Shown here in pieces: positions 23,620 to 35,352 of a stretch of 64,000 nucleotides of DNA (position 1 is its first letter; every line of letters begins with the position of its first letter). The position numbers and the translations under genes were made by a program. Under the pieces are notes generated by a model. That model ran no database searches and was not told the origin of the DNA. It saw only the letters and a list, made by a program, of their open reading frames with translations. The stretch spans positions 57,181,001 through 57,245,000 of the forward strand of contig NC_064826.1 of the NCBI RefSeq assembly GCF_024166365.1. Direction: 5' to 3'. The stretch comes from Elephas maximus indicus (lineage: Eukaryota; Chordata; Mammalia; Proboscidea; Elephantidae).

Positions 23620-24171
23620 TTAATTCCTTTTGTTGCTGTTTATGTTGTTGAAAAAGGTATTTGCAATTACTAAGTCATTGGTTTTGCAAAATTCTATCAT
23701 GCAATCTCCAGCATCATTTCTATCACCAAGGCCATGTTTTCCAGCCACTGTTCCCTCTTCGTTTCCAACTTTTGCATTCCAATCACCAATAATTATCAAT
23801 GCATCTTGATTACATGTTTGATCAATTTCAGACTGCAGAAGTTGGTAAAAGTCTTCAGTTTCTTCATCTTTGGCCTCAGTGGTTGCTGTGTAAATTTGAA
23901 CAACAGTCATATTAACTGGTCTTCTTTGTAGGTGAACGGATATTATCCTATTGCTGACAGCATTGTACTTCAGGATAGATCTTGAAATGTTCTTTTTGTC
24001 AATGAATGCGACACCATTGCTCTTCAATTTGTCATTCCCGGAACAGTAGACCATATGATTGTCCAATTCAAAATGGCCAATACCAGTCCATTTCAGCTCA
24101 CTAATGCTTAGGATATTGAAGTTCATCCGTTTCATTTCATTTTTAATGACTTTCAGTTTTCCTAGATTCAT
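23620..24171 (-). pseudogene. RTE AP-type endonuclease domain
   Basis: A 183-codon open frame, one of the longest in the window. It carries LSISELKWTGIGHFELDNH, SNGVAFI, VQIYTATTEAKDEE, and the exonuclease/endonuclease/phosphatase hallmark IIIGDWNAKVGNEEG followed by GLGDRNDAGDCMIEFC. In live RTE this domain nicks target DNA to start target-primed reverse transcription. It is open but separated by frameshifts from the RT half, so it is a remnant. Confidence 0.92.
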
Positions 24172-24594
24172 ACTTCATACATTCCACATAATAATTATTA
24201 ATGGATGTTTGCAGCTGTTTCTTCTCATTTTGAGTCGTGCCACATCAGCAGATGAAGGTCCCGAAAGCTTGGCTCCGTCCATGTCATTAAGGTTTACTCT
24301 ACTTTGAGTAGGCAGCTCTTCCCCTGCTGTATTTTGTGTGCCTTCTAACCTGAGGGACTCATCTTCCCGCACTATATCAGACAATACTCCGCTGCTATTC
24401 ATAAGGTTTTCCCTGGCTAATTTTTTCAGAAGTAGACCACCAGGTCCTAGTCTGTCTTAGTCTGGAAGCTCAGTTGAAATCTGTATACCATGGGTGACCC
24501 TACTGGTATTTGCAATACCAGTGGCATAGCTTCCAGTACCACAGCAACACACAAGCCACCGCAATATGACAGACCGACAGGTGGGGTATTCAAC

Positions 24595-24715
24595 GGGCAC
24601 TATACTAAATACTTTTTATGTATCGTTTCACATAATTCTCACAATACCAGTGTGAGATAGGTACAGTTATTTGCATTTTACAAATAAGAAAATTGAATTG
24701 ACTCACTTTACATAT
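24595..24715. mobile_element. MIR/L2-class fragment
   Basis: TTCACATAATTCTCACAATA, GAGATAGGTACAGTTATTTG and CATTTTACAAATAAGAAAAT follow the well-known MIR-type 3' region. Confidence 0.65.
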
Positions 24716-25540
24716 CCCACACAAATACTGACACACACCAAAAATGAGGTATTCATCATATATTCTTTTATGGGAGTTTTTCTTGGGTAATTTTTAAAAT
24801 ATGTTTGACACATCCACTAGTTACTGATTTTGCAGTTTAAGTCTCAAAGAAAAATCTAATTTCCCCTATTTTATAATTTCTTGGGTGGCAAGCCACTGTT
24901 GCCCCCATATACCACCTGTTGCCCTTTAAGCATGTGATTTTATATACTTTTTCTGAGGTTGGAACCCCCCGTGTTCAGCTGCCTTGGCCTAGAGATGGGC
25001 ACACCACGTTACATGTGCAGGAATCTGGACCAGCAAGGTGCTGACTGCATGTGGGAAGTGGTATTTTTGGAGGCAGTGTGGGGACAGTTTTCAGTATCCA
25101 CTCCATGTAGTAATGACAGAAACAACAGCATTAATGCATAGATCAGACTCTCCCTAAAATTTTGAAACAACTTGACCCCGTTGGAATATTTTCTTAGAAA
25201 TAAGCTGATCAATTTTGCCGTACTTTAATGCCAACGGCTGTGTCAGCATTGCTGATTTGGAGGCCAATTACATGATTTTATAGCTATTCTGGGAAAACAT
25301 GAACATACTGGAAATAGAATGGCAGAGAGTATGAGAAGGGACCGAAAATGGAGACAAGCCAGACTGTTAATGACTTCTATGTTGCTCAGCAGAAATCATC
25401 TCCCATGGTCTCTGTTGATATAGTTTGAATCTAGGAAAAAAAAAAATCGTAAGTTATGGATACAAAAATGTTTACAAGAAGTCTTCTCTTCCTGCAATTA
25501 AAAATACATGAAATTCAATAGTCTACTTTGAAACAAAGTC
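24716..25540. other. Unassigned sequence
   Basis: No supportable exon or repeat. Small frames on both strands near 25,000-25,200 lack recognisable motifs. Confidence 0.5.
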
Positions 25541-25547
25541 ACCCTGG

Positions 25548-25745
25548 TGTGGTGCAGTGGTTAAGCACTCAGTTGTTAATCAAAAAGTTGGCAGTTCAAA
25601 CCTACCCAGCAGCTCTGCAGGAGAAAAGACCTGGTAACCTGCTCCCATAAAGATTACAATGTAGGAAACTCTATGGGGCAGTTCTACTCTGTCATATAGG
25701 GTTGCTACGAGTCAGAAGTGACTCACCGGCACACAACAACAACCT
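25548..25745 (+). mobile_element. AfroSINE (sense, with internal extra segment)
   Basis: tRNA-like head CCCTGGTGTGGTGCAGTGGT with an A-box-like GTGGTTAAGC and a B-box-like GGCAGTTCAAACC, then an extra block (AAAGACCTGGTAACCTGCTC), CTATGGGGCAGTTCTACTCT and the RTE-like tail ending in ACACAACAACAAC. Confidence 0.92.
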
Positions 25746-26410
25746 TAAAATAAATAATCATTATTCCAAAAACATTTTATCAATCAAATCTTTGCCTAGA
25801 ACAGTAGACCTCATATAAGGGTAAGTTAGATGTAGGGACATAGTAATCTCAAGGAGTTCTTAAAATTAAGTAGGATGAAGGAGAAATTCAGGAGAAATGA
25901 AAGCAGAATCACTAATATTAAAGAACTCAGACCAACTGTTTTATGGCTCTTTCCCATCCTGGCATTGATGTCCACTTAAAATTATATCACATACATCTTA
26001 AGAATAATTAAACTGTTGAATCATTAATAACTATTATATGTGAGAGAAAACCCAACTCAAACTGGCTTTAACAATAATGGAATCTCTGTCAGCAAAGACT
26101 CAGCTCTCTCCATCTCTCCACTCTCTTTTGTACAATACAGGCTTTCTTCTCAGGGTTTGTATACTGACCTTCCTGGGAAGCTTCAGGATTTCCCCTCTGG
26201 TGAGAGTAAAATGGCTAGTCAAACCAACTTCATATTTCATACCTTGATATCTAGAAGAAAAGAGATGTCTCTTCTGACATTTTCCACAGAATTGCATTTT
26301 TTTCCTCTTTCCTTTTCTTTTAACAAGATAGCCCAGCAAATGTCACCTTAAATACGACTGTTTTGATCCAGTTGTGCATCTATCTCTGAAACAAACACTG
26401 TGGTTAGGAG
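25746..26410. other. Unassigned sequence
   Basis: No gene seen. The 103-codon frame at 26,040-26,351 has low-complexity composition and no motif. Confidence 0.5.
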
Positions 26411-26746
26411 GATTGTAGACACTGATTGACTTGGGCTAGCATGGACCACATGTTCTACAAAAGACGTGTGATGGACCCAGCTCTACACTCATGAACTCCA
26501 GGCCTGGATCATTAGACAATTTCCTCCTTCCCTAGGGTTTAGCTCCCGTTTGAGGGGCTTTGGGAACATTATGGCTGTTATCCTCTGTCAGGAGAAGCGC
26601 AATCCATTAGAAAGATTCTAACAAACTTGGACCTCCCAGAAGTACCCCTCATGCCCCTTCCCAGTCACTTAACCCATACCCACCAAGACCAACATTATCC
26701 TGTCTTCTAACACCATAGATTGGTTTTTCCTGTACTGGAGAGTGAG

Positions 26747-26814
26747 CATGAATGGTGAAGATCTTTGTAGCACATATTAACATCCATCATGAATGGTGAA
26801 GATCTTTGTAGCAC
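26747..26814. repeat. 27-bp perfect direct repeat with 14-bp spacer
   Basis: CATGAATGGTGAAGATCTTT plus GTAGCAC occurs at 26,747-26,773 and again at 26,788-26,814, separated by ATATTAACATCCAT. Confidence 0.97.
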
Positions 26815-26899
26815 TATGAAAATGGCCCTAAACAACCCAGACGAAAGGAACTGAGTGGTTGATGTTAGCCAGGCTTTGTCAGCAGCCACTCCAGTGCTG

Positions 26900-27330
26900 G
26901 CCAAGAAGTATTTAGAGCAAAGTTGCCAAGGCAGCAGAGATGATGATTATGCATGGGCCCTGCAGCATAGATTCACATTGCTGCCTATGAATGCCCAACC
27001 TGCCAGAACTATACTTCAAGGAGACAAAAATCACTTGGAAGCAACTACACTGGAGCCCTTTCACCCTGGAAGAGCCAGCAATTCTTTCTTGCAGGAATAG
27101 ATACCTATTCTGGATGTGGACTTGCTTTTTTGCTTTCAAGGACTCAGCCAGTACCCCTACACCTGACGCATAGGCATGGAATCTTCCACAACGTAGCATC
27201 CAATCAGGGAACACACTTTACAACAAAGGAAAAATGGGAGTGGTGCCATGAACATGGGATATACTGGTCTTATTTAATACCTCATTATTCAGAAGTGGTC
27301 AAACTGAGAGTTGAAATGGAATGACCTTCC
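26900..27330 (+). pseudogene. ERVL integrase-domain remnant
   Basis: Plus-strand frames contain an integrase catalytic-core footprint. A histidine/tryptophan-rich start is followed by residues like a dimer-strand segment around 27,040-27,130. Further on, 27,130-27,324 reads HGIFHNVASNQGTHFTTKEK and then a GIYWSYLIPHYSE segment, matching the D-x-G-x-x-F-T region and the following IHW/YHP motif of retroviral integrases. In retroviruses this domain inserts the DNA copy into the host genome. Here the catalytic D position before QG reads N, the N-terminal zinc domain is not intact and at least one frameshift splits the core, so it is a dead relic. Confidence 0.75.
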
Positions 27331-28539
27331 AAAAGCACAGCTAAAGCACCAGTTTAGAGGCAATATCCTGTAAGAATAAGGCACTATCTTTCAGGACACA
27401 ATATATAGTTTGAATCAGACATCTTTGCATAGTGTACTGTCCCCAGTAGAAAGAATACATGAGTTCAGGAACCAATTGTGGAAGCAGGAGTGACCCCACT
27501 TTCCATTATTCCCAATGACCTACTGGGGGACTTTGATGCCTCCCATCTTCTTAACTCTGATCTCTGCAAGAAGCACATGCTTTCCAGGGGCCACAGCAGG
27601 GTCACGAAGCCACAGATGACACCTGGTCTCTTGGGGTTCCTGTGTCTACAGACCAGCAGACATGAAAAGGAGTCACCATATCATCATGGATAAATTACCC
27701 TGATCAGCAGGAGACATAGGGCTCAATGACATAATCACAGCAGGAATGAGTAAGCATGGAACTTACAGGATCTACTTGGGTGCCTCTTGGTTCTCTATGA
27801 ATGGAGAAGTGTAGCAGCCCTAACCTGGAAAAGGGATGATTTTCAGGAGCTCTTTTTAGCCCCTCAACAATGACAGTAGAAGTCACACCACCAGATAGGT
27901 TACCCAGACTAGCAGAGAGGCCATCTGAGAATGAGGGGAATTTAGAATGAATAGTGCAGAGGCAGACAATGGCCATCAGTTGCTACCTTGAGACCAACTG
28001 TAGCAACAAGGTCTATTGGGGGGCCCACCAAACCCTTGGAGGAACTGCTCCCTGAAAAGAAGTGGATCTGTGTGGTACCAGGGGTAGACTGTGGCAGACA
28101 CAGAGATACGCTGCTCCAGTCCCCCTTCAAGAAAGGGCTTGCTCAACTGCAAGAAGTATGGTTAGCTAACAGTCTCCACCCAGGTGTTACCTCATTTAGG
28201 GTCCTGCTGCAGCTAGCCAAGGCCAAACACCTCTCAGGGAAGCCTCTAGCCAATGACTGAGCAAGGCAATAGTGTGAAAATCTAGCCATTTCTGCAAAGT
28301 GCAGGGCTCTTCTACAGGCCATCTTTGCTCCAGAGCTCCCCATTGTGCTGGCAGAGACTAAGTCTGCACTATGTCTGATGTTTTCTCTGTACCTTCTTTT
28401 GGGTTACTCTCCAATAAACATTTAGCATCTGTAATTCTAACTCAACATCTGCTTTCTGGGGGAATCTTACCAGCACACCAATCAATGCTACTTGGGTTGT
28501 GTCTAACTTGATGCATCTAATCTCAATTTATAGCCTTTT

Positions 28540-29058
28540 ATGCCTGATTTTAGCATTATACTGTTTAAACCCCTTCAATAGCCTCCCGTTGCTTCTTAAC
28601 ATAAATACAGAGTCTCGCCCATGTGATCTGGTGTCTCACTGCCCCTCGCTCTCATTGCTGCAGCCAAACTAGCCTTGGAAATTTCAGTCTTCATACTTAT
28701 CAACCAGCCCTTACATAGGTTATTCCCTCTTTCTGGAATGGTTTTTCCACTCCTGATTTTCACTTAGTTAACATTTATTCATCTTTTAAATCTCTGTTCA
28801 GGTGTCATTTTCTCAGGTGGGTTTTCTCTGACTTTGTGAATAAGTCAAATGCCTACCATCAGCTTTCGAAGCATGGTATTTTTCTCCTTCAGGGCACAAA
28901 CAAAAGTTTGAATTTTACATTTATTTGTTTGACATCTGTCTCCCCATGGTAGCAAAGACCTTGTCTGCTTTTGTTCACCATTATAAACCCAGTGCCTACC
29001 ACAGTACCTGGCATACAGAAGGTGCTCAATAAATATTCTTGAATAAATGGATGAACAA
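28540..29058 (+). mobile_element. L2 LINE 3' end
   Basis: Contains TTATTCCCTCTTTCTGGAAT, CAGGTGTCATTTTCTCAGGT, CAGTGCCTACCACAGTACCT, and the terminus GGTGCTCAATAAATATTCTT with GAATAAATGGATGAA. This is a typical L2 3' end in sense orientation. Confidence 0.88.
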
Positions 29059-29944
29059 ATAAGGGTTGCAAAGTCATTCTAAATACAGAAAAGTAGTGGA
29101 AGGATTGAGTCATCAAATGATAGGCATACTAGATTCAAAAGAACCTGTACAATACTGGTCAGCACCATATTTACATTGCAAAAAACAATTTAGTTTTAGC
29201 AAAAGAGTAGCATCTTTATCACAAAGTGGTGTTAATTTGAACTTAATTGGGTTTTTTTTTTTTGTATTTAACTTGTAAACTTTTGGTTTATGAATGTGAA
29301 AGAGCTGAAAGCATAAAGAGTTGACACCTAGTTTTATGTTTGTCATCACTGGAGGTCCATGAAAATTGGTTCTTTGAAAGGGATTTGTCAATTACTGGAG
29401 TTTGAGAAACATTATACAACATTAGTACTTGAGTCACTGGACAGGGCTCCTTAAATTCTCTCTGAATCAGAGTAGGGTTAGTTTGGAGCCTAGGCCAAAC
29501 CAGGTCTCTGGGGGAGATTTTGTACCTCTGTGGGCAGGCATAGAAAGGCCCAAAAGGCACAGTGAGCAGGCCCCAGCCCAGCACCGCACTATGACCTTTC
29601 CTGTTCCTGCAATAACAAAAATGATTGGTAACAATTTGTTACGATTGGATGACTACTGCTCAGCATGCAGAGTTTAACTTTCTCAACATGAGCAAATTTA
29701 GAAGTAAATCTGTTCTCACATGGACTTCTTTCTCTCGAGTTAATTTTTAAGAGTTTCATTTAACTCGTTTCTGACAGTAAATCTAAGAACACTCTCCCAT
29801 ATGAGTTGGAACGTTGTCCTTTCGAAAATTCAAGTAATTCAGTAGGTTAATCCATCAAATATCCTATTTTGCACTTAGATTACAGAAACTGAAGCCTAAA
29901 TAACTATGGTCATAAAATGTCACTGAATGGTGCTTTTGTTCTAT
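29059..29944. other. Unassigned sequence
   Basis: No gene. The 92- and 98-codon minus-strand frames near 29,113-29,584 have no recognisable motif. Confidence 0.5.
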
Positions 29945-30640
29945 CTCCTAGTTTGTTGCATAGTGCCTGGGGTCTTAAAAGCGTGCAAGCAGCCATACAG
30001 ACTATAACAATAGGTCTCCATTCATCTGGAGTAGTAGGGTTGAAAGAGGAGTCAGGAATTAGAAGACAAAATGTTGCCAACATGAACATCTGCCTCCTGT
30101 GCCGTGGGATCAGAAGAACTGGATGGTGCCTGGCTATTATTACTACATGATTTGACCTAAGATTCCATAAAGAACCTTGATCAAAAGGGGGTTAAAAAAC
30201 AACGACAACAAAATTCCAGGTTCTCAATGGAATACAGACCTTCTGGAGCCATTGAGTCTGGACGAACACCTGAAGCTACTGCCCTAAGATAATCTTCAGA
30301 CCTTGAACCTCAAACCCAAACTTTTTCCAGATGTCTGCTTAGCACCAAACAACAGTTTAGCTTAATTAGTAAAGTATGTCTGTCTTGAGCATCGAATCTT
30401 TCAAAGATTTACTTATGTGGCATCAAATTGACAACAGCATCTCAAAAGGTTAGATGAGAAGCTTAGGGGGCAGACAGTTTAGGTTACTGCTGGTGGAATA
30501 AGTTGGAAAAGGATAGTGAGAATGGCTACACGACGTGAAGAATGTAAACAATGTCACTGAATTGTACGTGTAGAGTTTGTTGAAGTGGTGTATCCTTTGC
30601 TGTGCATATTTTCATGTTTAGTGAATGAGTAGGTAAGTAA
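29945..30640 (+). mobile_element. L1 3' end (older afrotherian subfamily)
   Basis: Begins GCCTGGGGTCTTAAAAGCGT, as L1 3'UTRs in this genome do, then diverges. It ends in a block with GTCACTGAATTGTACGTGTA, GTTGAAGTGGTGTATCCTTT and GCTGTGCATATTTTC, then an A-rich tail. It pairs with the antisense copy at 2,815-3,430. Confidence 0.65.
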
Positions 30641-30665
30641 ATAAATAATAAATGTGTTTAGATAT

Positions 30666-31178
30666 TGTCATGGATTGAATTATGTCTCTCCAAAAATGTG
30701 CATATCAACTTGGTTAGGCCATGATTCCCAGCATTGTATGGTTGTCCTCCATTTTGTGACTGTAATTTTATGTTGAGAGGATTAGGATGGGATTGTAACA
30801 CCACCCTCACTCAGGTCACCTCCCTGATCCAAGATAAAAGGAGTTTCCTTGGGGTGTGGCCTGCAGCACCTTTTGTCTTTCAGGAGATGAAAGGGAAGCA
30901 AGCAGAAAGTTGGGGACCTCATATCACCAAGAAAGCAGCACCAGGAGCAGAGTGTGTCCTTTGGGCCCAGAGTCCCTGTGCCTGAGAAGCTCCTGGACCA
31001 CGGGAAGATTGAGGATAAGGACTTTCTTCCAGAGCCAACAGAGAGAGAAAACCTTCCCCTGGAGCTGACACCTTGAATTTGGACTTTTCGCCTACTTTAC
31101 TGTGAAGAAATAAATTTCTCTTTGTTAAAGCCACCACTTGCGGTATTTCTGTTATGGTAGCACTAGATGACTAAGACA
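30666..31178 (+). mobile_element. MaLR-like LTR (family A)
   Basis: Runs from TGTCATGGATTGAATTATGT to GCACTAGATGACTAAGACA, with the TG..CA ends of an LTR, and contains a GAAGAAATAAATTTCTCTTT polyadenylation region. The same family occurs reversed at 35,631-36,150. The start and end resemble MLT1/MST elements of the ERVL-MaLR class. Confidence 0.82.
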
Positions 31179-32640
31179 GGTATAACTAAAAAAAAAAAAA
31201 AGTCACTTAACAGCAGTGTAACACAGCCAAGTTAATTACTTTGGCAATCTAAAAATGGTGCAGATTATGTATGACACTACAGAGAATGAGTGGTGACCTA
31301 TATCAAAATGAGACAGTTACAGTGATTAGAATAGTTGTACTTTGATTCAAATGTTTCCATGGAGAAAGGCCAGCATAAAGGAAAACCAACTAGGTTTCTC
31401 TTGTCAATGTGGAATCCACAATTTACCAAAATTCAGGGGAGGTTGCCTAAATTAAGGAAATAAACACATCACTTCCTTCTGACAGAAAACCCAGCCCCAA
31501 ACCTAAATAGTCACTGGCAGAGATTCTTATCAAAACATTACTTTCAGTATCAAGGGGAAAAATAAGCTTTAGGATCCGTGGGGTAGAAGGGACTGAATGG
31601 TATCAACTGACCCAACTTGTTTTTTCCATAAAAGAATACAAAAGAACTATTTTAGGTAAATTGGTATCTGAACTCTTTTCCCTAAAAAAATAAATAAACT
31701 TACATTAACATAAAAAGAAGATAACTTTTAGAGCACACCTGTTAGGATATCCTTTCTTTTATCTCATTTCCAATGTGTAGTCATTGCTGTTTCCTGCTGA
31801 TACTTTCACTCTAAAATGGAAGCAGGAAAGATACTGTGAAAGTATATGGATACTGGTATGCCATTACTACTGACACATTTTATTAATCTAAATTACATAG
31901 ACTAGAAATCTGGGAAAAATGTGCTCACAAATGTGGCAATGATCAGGAGGGAAGATGAGTAGGGAAAAGCGGCTAACTACTCATTCATCTCCAAGCAGGG
32001 TGGCATGACCTTGGTAAGTTTGTCATAGGCTTAGCTTTCCGCCTTCAAAGCTCATGTATGTGATTTGTCAACACACCATGCACCATATCTCACTAATTCA
32101 GCTCATGAAGACTGGCTTAGAAACTCAAATTCAAGCGCATTAACTTGCAAAGGAACATATTTACTGCCACATATTTCATAACCTGCACATTCTTCACCTA
32201 TAGGAACACTAATGGAAAAAATGGGAAGCTATGTTATAAATAAAAGCCTTCTTGAGGATCATAACCTCAGAATGAGTGGTGTCAGTACTATGCTATCTCT
32301 GGACCAATGCCTCCTGTCCCTGGGCACAGTCAACCTTTGCCCCTGTAATCTTTCTTCTTCTGAAATCTCAGGGCTGGCCAAGCCCCCAGACTATGTAACT
32401 GATACGTTCTTTCTTTAGCTACTAAATTCATTCAGTCAGGCTACAGTTCAATGTTACCTGCTGGGCAATCATTTTTCCCCTGAAGAGGAGATTTTGCTGT
32501 TCTATGCTCTGATTCTTCAAAATTTGAATTCTCAAACCAGTTCACACCAGAACTCTTGGAAAGAAGCATCTCTGCCGGATCCAGACACTTTGAAGGACTC
32601 TGAGGAAAGGCTCCTTGGCTCGCACCAGCCCAGCACCATC
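31179..32640. other. Unassigned sequence
   Basis: AT-rich DNA with an A-run at 31,187-31,201 abutting the LTR. No exon or assignable repeat seen. Confidence 0.5.
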
Positions 32641-32647
32641 CTACACA

Positions 32648-33600
32648 ATGGGCAAGGGAGACCGCCACAAGCTGCAGCGCAAAATGTCCTCATATGCCTT
32701 CTTTGTGGAGACCTGCCAGGAAGAGCACAAGAAGAAACACCCAGACTCTCCTGTCAATTTCGCTGAGTTCTCCAAGAAGTGCTCTGAGGTGTAAGACCAT
32801 GTCTGCAAAGGAAAAGTGGAAGTTTGAAGATGTAGCAAAAAGTGACAAAAATCACTATGACAGGGAGATGAAAAATTACGTTCCTCCCAAAGGTGAATAA
32901 GAAAGGAAAGAAATAAGATGTCAATGCCCCTAAAAGGCTACCCTCTGCCTTCTTGTTTTGCTCTGAACATCGCCCAAAGATCAAAAGCGAATGCCCAGGC
33001 CTATCCATTGAGGATACTGCAAAAAAAATCAGGCGAAAGGTAGTCTGAACGTTCAGCCAAAGATAAACAACCATATGAACACAAAGCAACCAAGCTAAAG
33101 GAGAAATATGAAAAGGATATCGCTGCATACCATGCCAAGCAGGAAAGAAAGGTCCTAGCAGGCCAACAGACTCAAAGAAGAAGGCAACAGGAGATGAGGA
33201 AGAAGGTGAAGATGATGAGGAAGAGGCTGAAGAGTACTAATGTGTGTGGAGTATGCATGTGTGCTTAGGAGATGGTTTAGCTAAGAATGTGAATTCAAGT
33301 GCAGCTCAATATTAGCTTCAGTATAAAAACTGTACATAATTTTTGTATAGCTGAAAAGATTCTTCGTAGAGAAAATGCTTTTCTAAAAACGCAAGTTATA
33401 GCTTTGTAAGGGGCTATGTACAATTAGATTTTAAAGTTTTGATGTTGAATGTTTCTAAATATTTAATGCTTTTTTAAAATTTCTTGACTTGTGTATGGTA
33501 GCACTGCAAACTCCTGGGAATTAGAATCAACAGTAAATTTTAGGGTTTTTAGGATGTTGCTTTTTCTTAAATTTTGTAATAAAATTATGTATATTAGTTT
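32648..33600 (+). pseudogene. HMGB2P: HMGB2 processed pseudogene
   Basis: An intronless copy of a high-mobility-group box mRNA. The start ([40 protein letters not shown]) is followed by [20 protein letters not shown] and [12 protein letters not shown], all HMG box A. Box B words follow ([11 protein letters not shown]-like, then [16 protein letters not shown]), then GKKGP, SKKK and an acidic tail ending at 33,240. [20 protein letters not shown] and [10 protein letters not shown] favour HMGB2 over HMGB1. A small deletion after KKCSE makes a stop, and an extra A after YVPPKG makes another. Downstream sequence to an AATAAA at about 33,580 fits the parent 3'UTR. The live protein is a chromatin DNA-bending factor; this copy is not translatable as such. 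Confidence 0.93.
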
Positions 33601-34157
33601 TTTTTTTTTTTTAATTCTCAACAGGCAATCACATTTCCTTTTAAAGTCTTAGTGAGGAGGAAAGGAGCTCACATTTACTCCCAAACATTCACAACACGTA
33701 GTAATCATGAATTTCAAAAATGCTTCCTCCTTTAGCTTCCCCCTCACATGTCTCCAAAATGTCATTTGGGCAAAAAACTGTTTTAAGCAGAACTGCATTT
33801 ATAAGGGAAAGAGAGATAATTGGGAAGCGTTACAAGTTGGTTGTAGGTTATCAGTTTATTTTAGCCATAGTTCCTAGACCCATAGGTCAAAAGCTTAAAA
33901 ATATACACAAGATGAAAGTAAGGATAAAATCAGGAGCAATCAGAAACCAGGGAGGTTAATAAAACTTCTAATCCATGAATAGTGAAACCCAGAATGTAGA
34001 GTGGGTTAGAAAACTGGTCTAGCAGAAATCAAGAGAGCCAGAGCAGACCCCAGGGCGGTTCCACTGGCCAATTCCAGGGACACCTTTCATAGCATTGTCT
34101 TAGTGAACGGCACCTGCTGGAGTTTTGTAGTGCACGTGCACAGTATTTGTGGAGGCC
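33601..34157. other. Unassigned sequence
   Basis: Starts with a T-run immediately after the pseudogene 3' end. No gene or repeat assigned. Confidence 0.5.
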
Positions 34158-34272
34158 TTGGGCAGGCAGTCCGAATCCGCCAGGCACTCTTTGGAAACTC
34201 TATGAGGAAGTTCTACTCTGTCCTATAGGGTCACTATGAGTCAGAATCGACTCGACGGCAGTGGGTTTTTGG
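34158..34272 (+). mobile_element. AfroSINE, 5'-truncated
   Basis: Retains CAGTCCGAATCCGCCAGGCA, TTCTACTCTGTCCTATAGGG and GAATCGACTCGACGGCAGTG but lacks the tRNA-like head. Confidence 0.9.
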
Positions 34273-34458
34273 GGGTGGGGTGGGGCAGGAGAATAAGATC
34301 AGAGCTACAGGCAGTTAAGAATATGGAGAACCAAAGGAACTAAGGATGAGGGCAATACAGGCAAGGCAGAAGATGTGAGACCATAGCACTAAAAGGACTT
34401 TAAAAATTCAAACAGTCTCTTAGTTAAAAAAAGCACTTATATAGATTATACTGCATTT

Positions 34459-34484
34459 AAATCTTTAAAAAAAAAAAATCTTTA
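34459..34484. repeat. 9-bp direct repeat flanking an A-run
   Basis: AAATCTTTA at 34,459-34,467 and 34,476-34,484 with eight A between. Confidence 0.95.
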
Positions 34485-35318
34485 GGACCCTATAAATAAG
34501 GAAACTGATTCTGAAGAGTGAATTAATTTAACCAAGGACATGTGATTAATAAACAACAGCATATAACACTAAATAACAGACTAACTTTCTGGCCCAGATT
34601 TATAAAGATTTTTCGCTGCAGGAGACAATTTTGTTACAGTGTTATTTTGGATCATTTTATATCGTTTGTTTCTTTATCTCAAAAATTTCAGATGTTTCTG
34701 TCTTCAAAGTTGAGTTTAAATCCAGTTTCGGATTCTTTTCACACTGTGTTGCTCAAAGCAGTCACCTGGAGATCTTTTCTCTCTTTTGGTTTAAGTCATC
34801 CAAATCCAGTTCTCCAGTGGTGGTGGGGATGGACAGGATAAGAGATTCAAAGTCAGGGAAAATATTCTTTTTCTCCAATTTAATTCTCTCTCTGCTTTTC
34901 AGAGAATTCTTCCCACCTTCCGTTCTATCATCCTCCCCACAGGAAAACCCAAAGTGAGAGTTGGGTAACAAGATGTTTTAGGAATGTAAATAGTATTGTG
35001 GGAAAAAGAGAGAATTATTATGGTTTCTTCTCCCCAATCTAAAAATGCATGATGACATAGCCCATATTTCAATTATATAACTTTTCATATATTGTTAAAA
35101 AGTAGTTTGCATTATGACTTTTTCACTTGAATATTAAAGTGTCAGTGTTTCCAGTATTTTTTGAGTGCATTCTGTAAGATCCCAGTTCTAATTTAATTTC
35201 CTTCCATTTTTGTCAACAACTCTTCTAAGTGCTAACAGCTCAAACAAGCAACATAAATGCTCTTCACTCATTCTTGTCTCACTTATTTGGGCAAACAATT
35301 ATTAGTTACTAATTTGTC

Positions 35319-35352
35319 ATTTGTTAGAAGATATCTTTATCTTCTAACAAAT
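35319..35352. repeat. Perfect 15-bp inverted repeat, 4-nt loop
   Basis: Arms ATTTGTTAGAAGATA and TATCTTCTAACAAAT are exact reverse complements around the loop TCTT. Confidence 0.98.

Larger units (their letters stand above)
21446..24586 (-). mobile_element. Near full-length RTE/BovB-type LINE
   Basis: It runs from the antisense 3' end (GGTTGTTGTTGTTGTTAGCT, then AACTCATAGCAACCGTATG) to the 5' end (GGCATAGCTTCCAGTACCAC, CACACAAGCCACCGCAATAT), about 3.14 kb, close to the usual 3.2-3.3 kb of RTE/BovB. Reading 5' to 3' on the minus strand: short leader, AP-type endonuclease, linker, reverse transcriptase, short 3' tail. Several frameshifts make it inactive. Confidence 0.95.
26430..28485 (+). mobile_element. 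Decayed ERVL endogenous retrovirus (pol and 3' LTR remnants)
   Basis: The central part encodes an integrase core remnant (separate entry). The right end, with a CCAATAAACATTTAGCATC-type signal and a TTTCTGGGGGAATCTTACC segment, fits the 3' end of an ERVL-class LTR. The frames between are short and broken. No gag or env could be recognised. Boundaries are approximate. Confidence 0.65.

Noticed and set aside
25548-25600. tRNA gene at AfroSINE heads
   Set aside because: A- and B-box-like words are present but no cloverleaf can be drawn. These are SINE heads.
32694-32900. HMGB2 as a live gene
   Set aside because: No introns, at least two frame-disrupting changes in box A, and no promoter.
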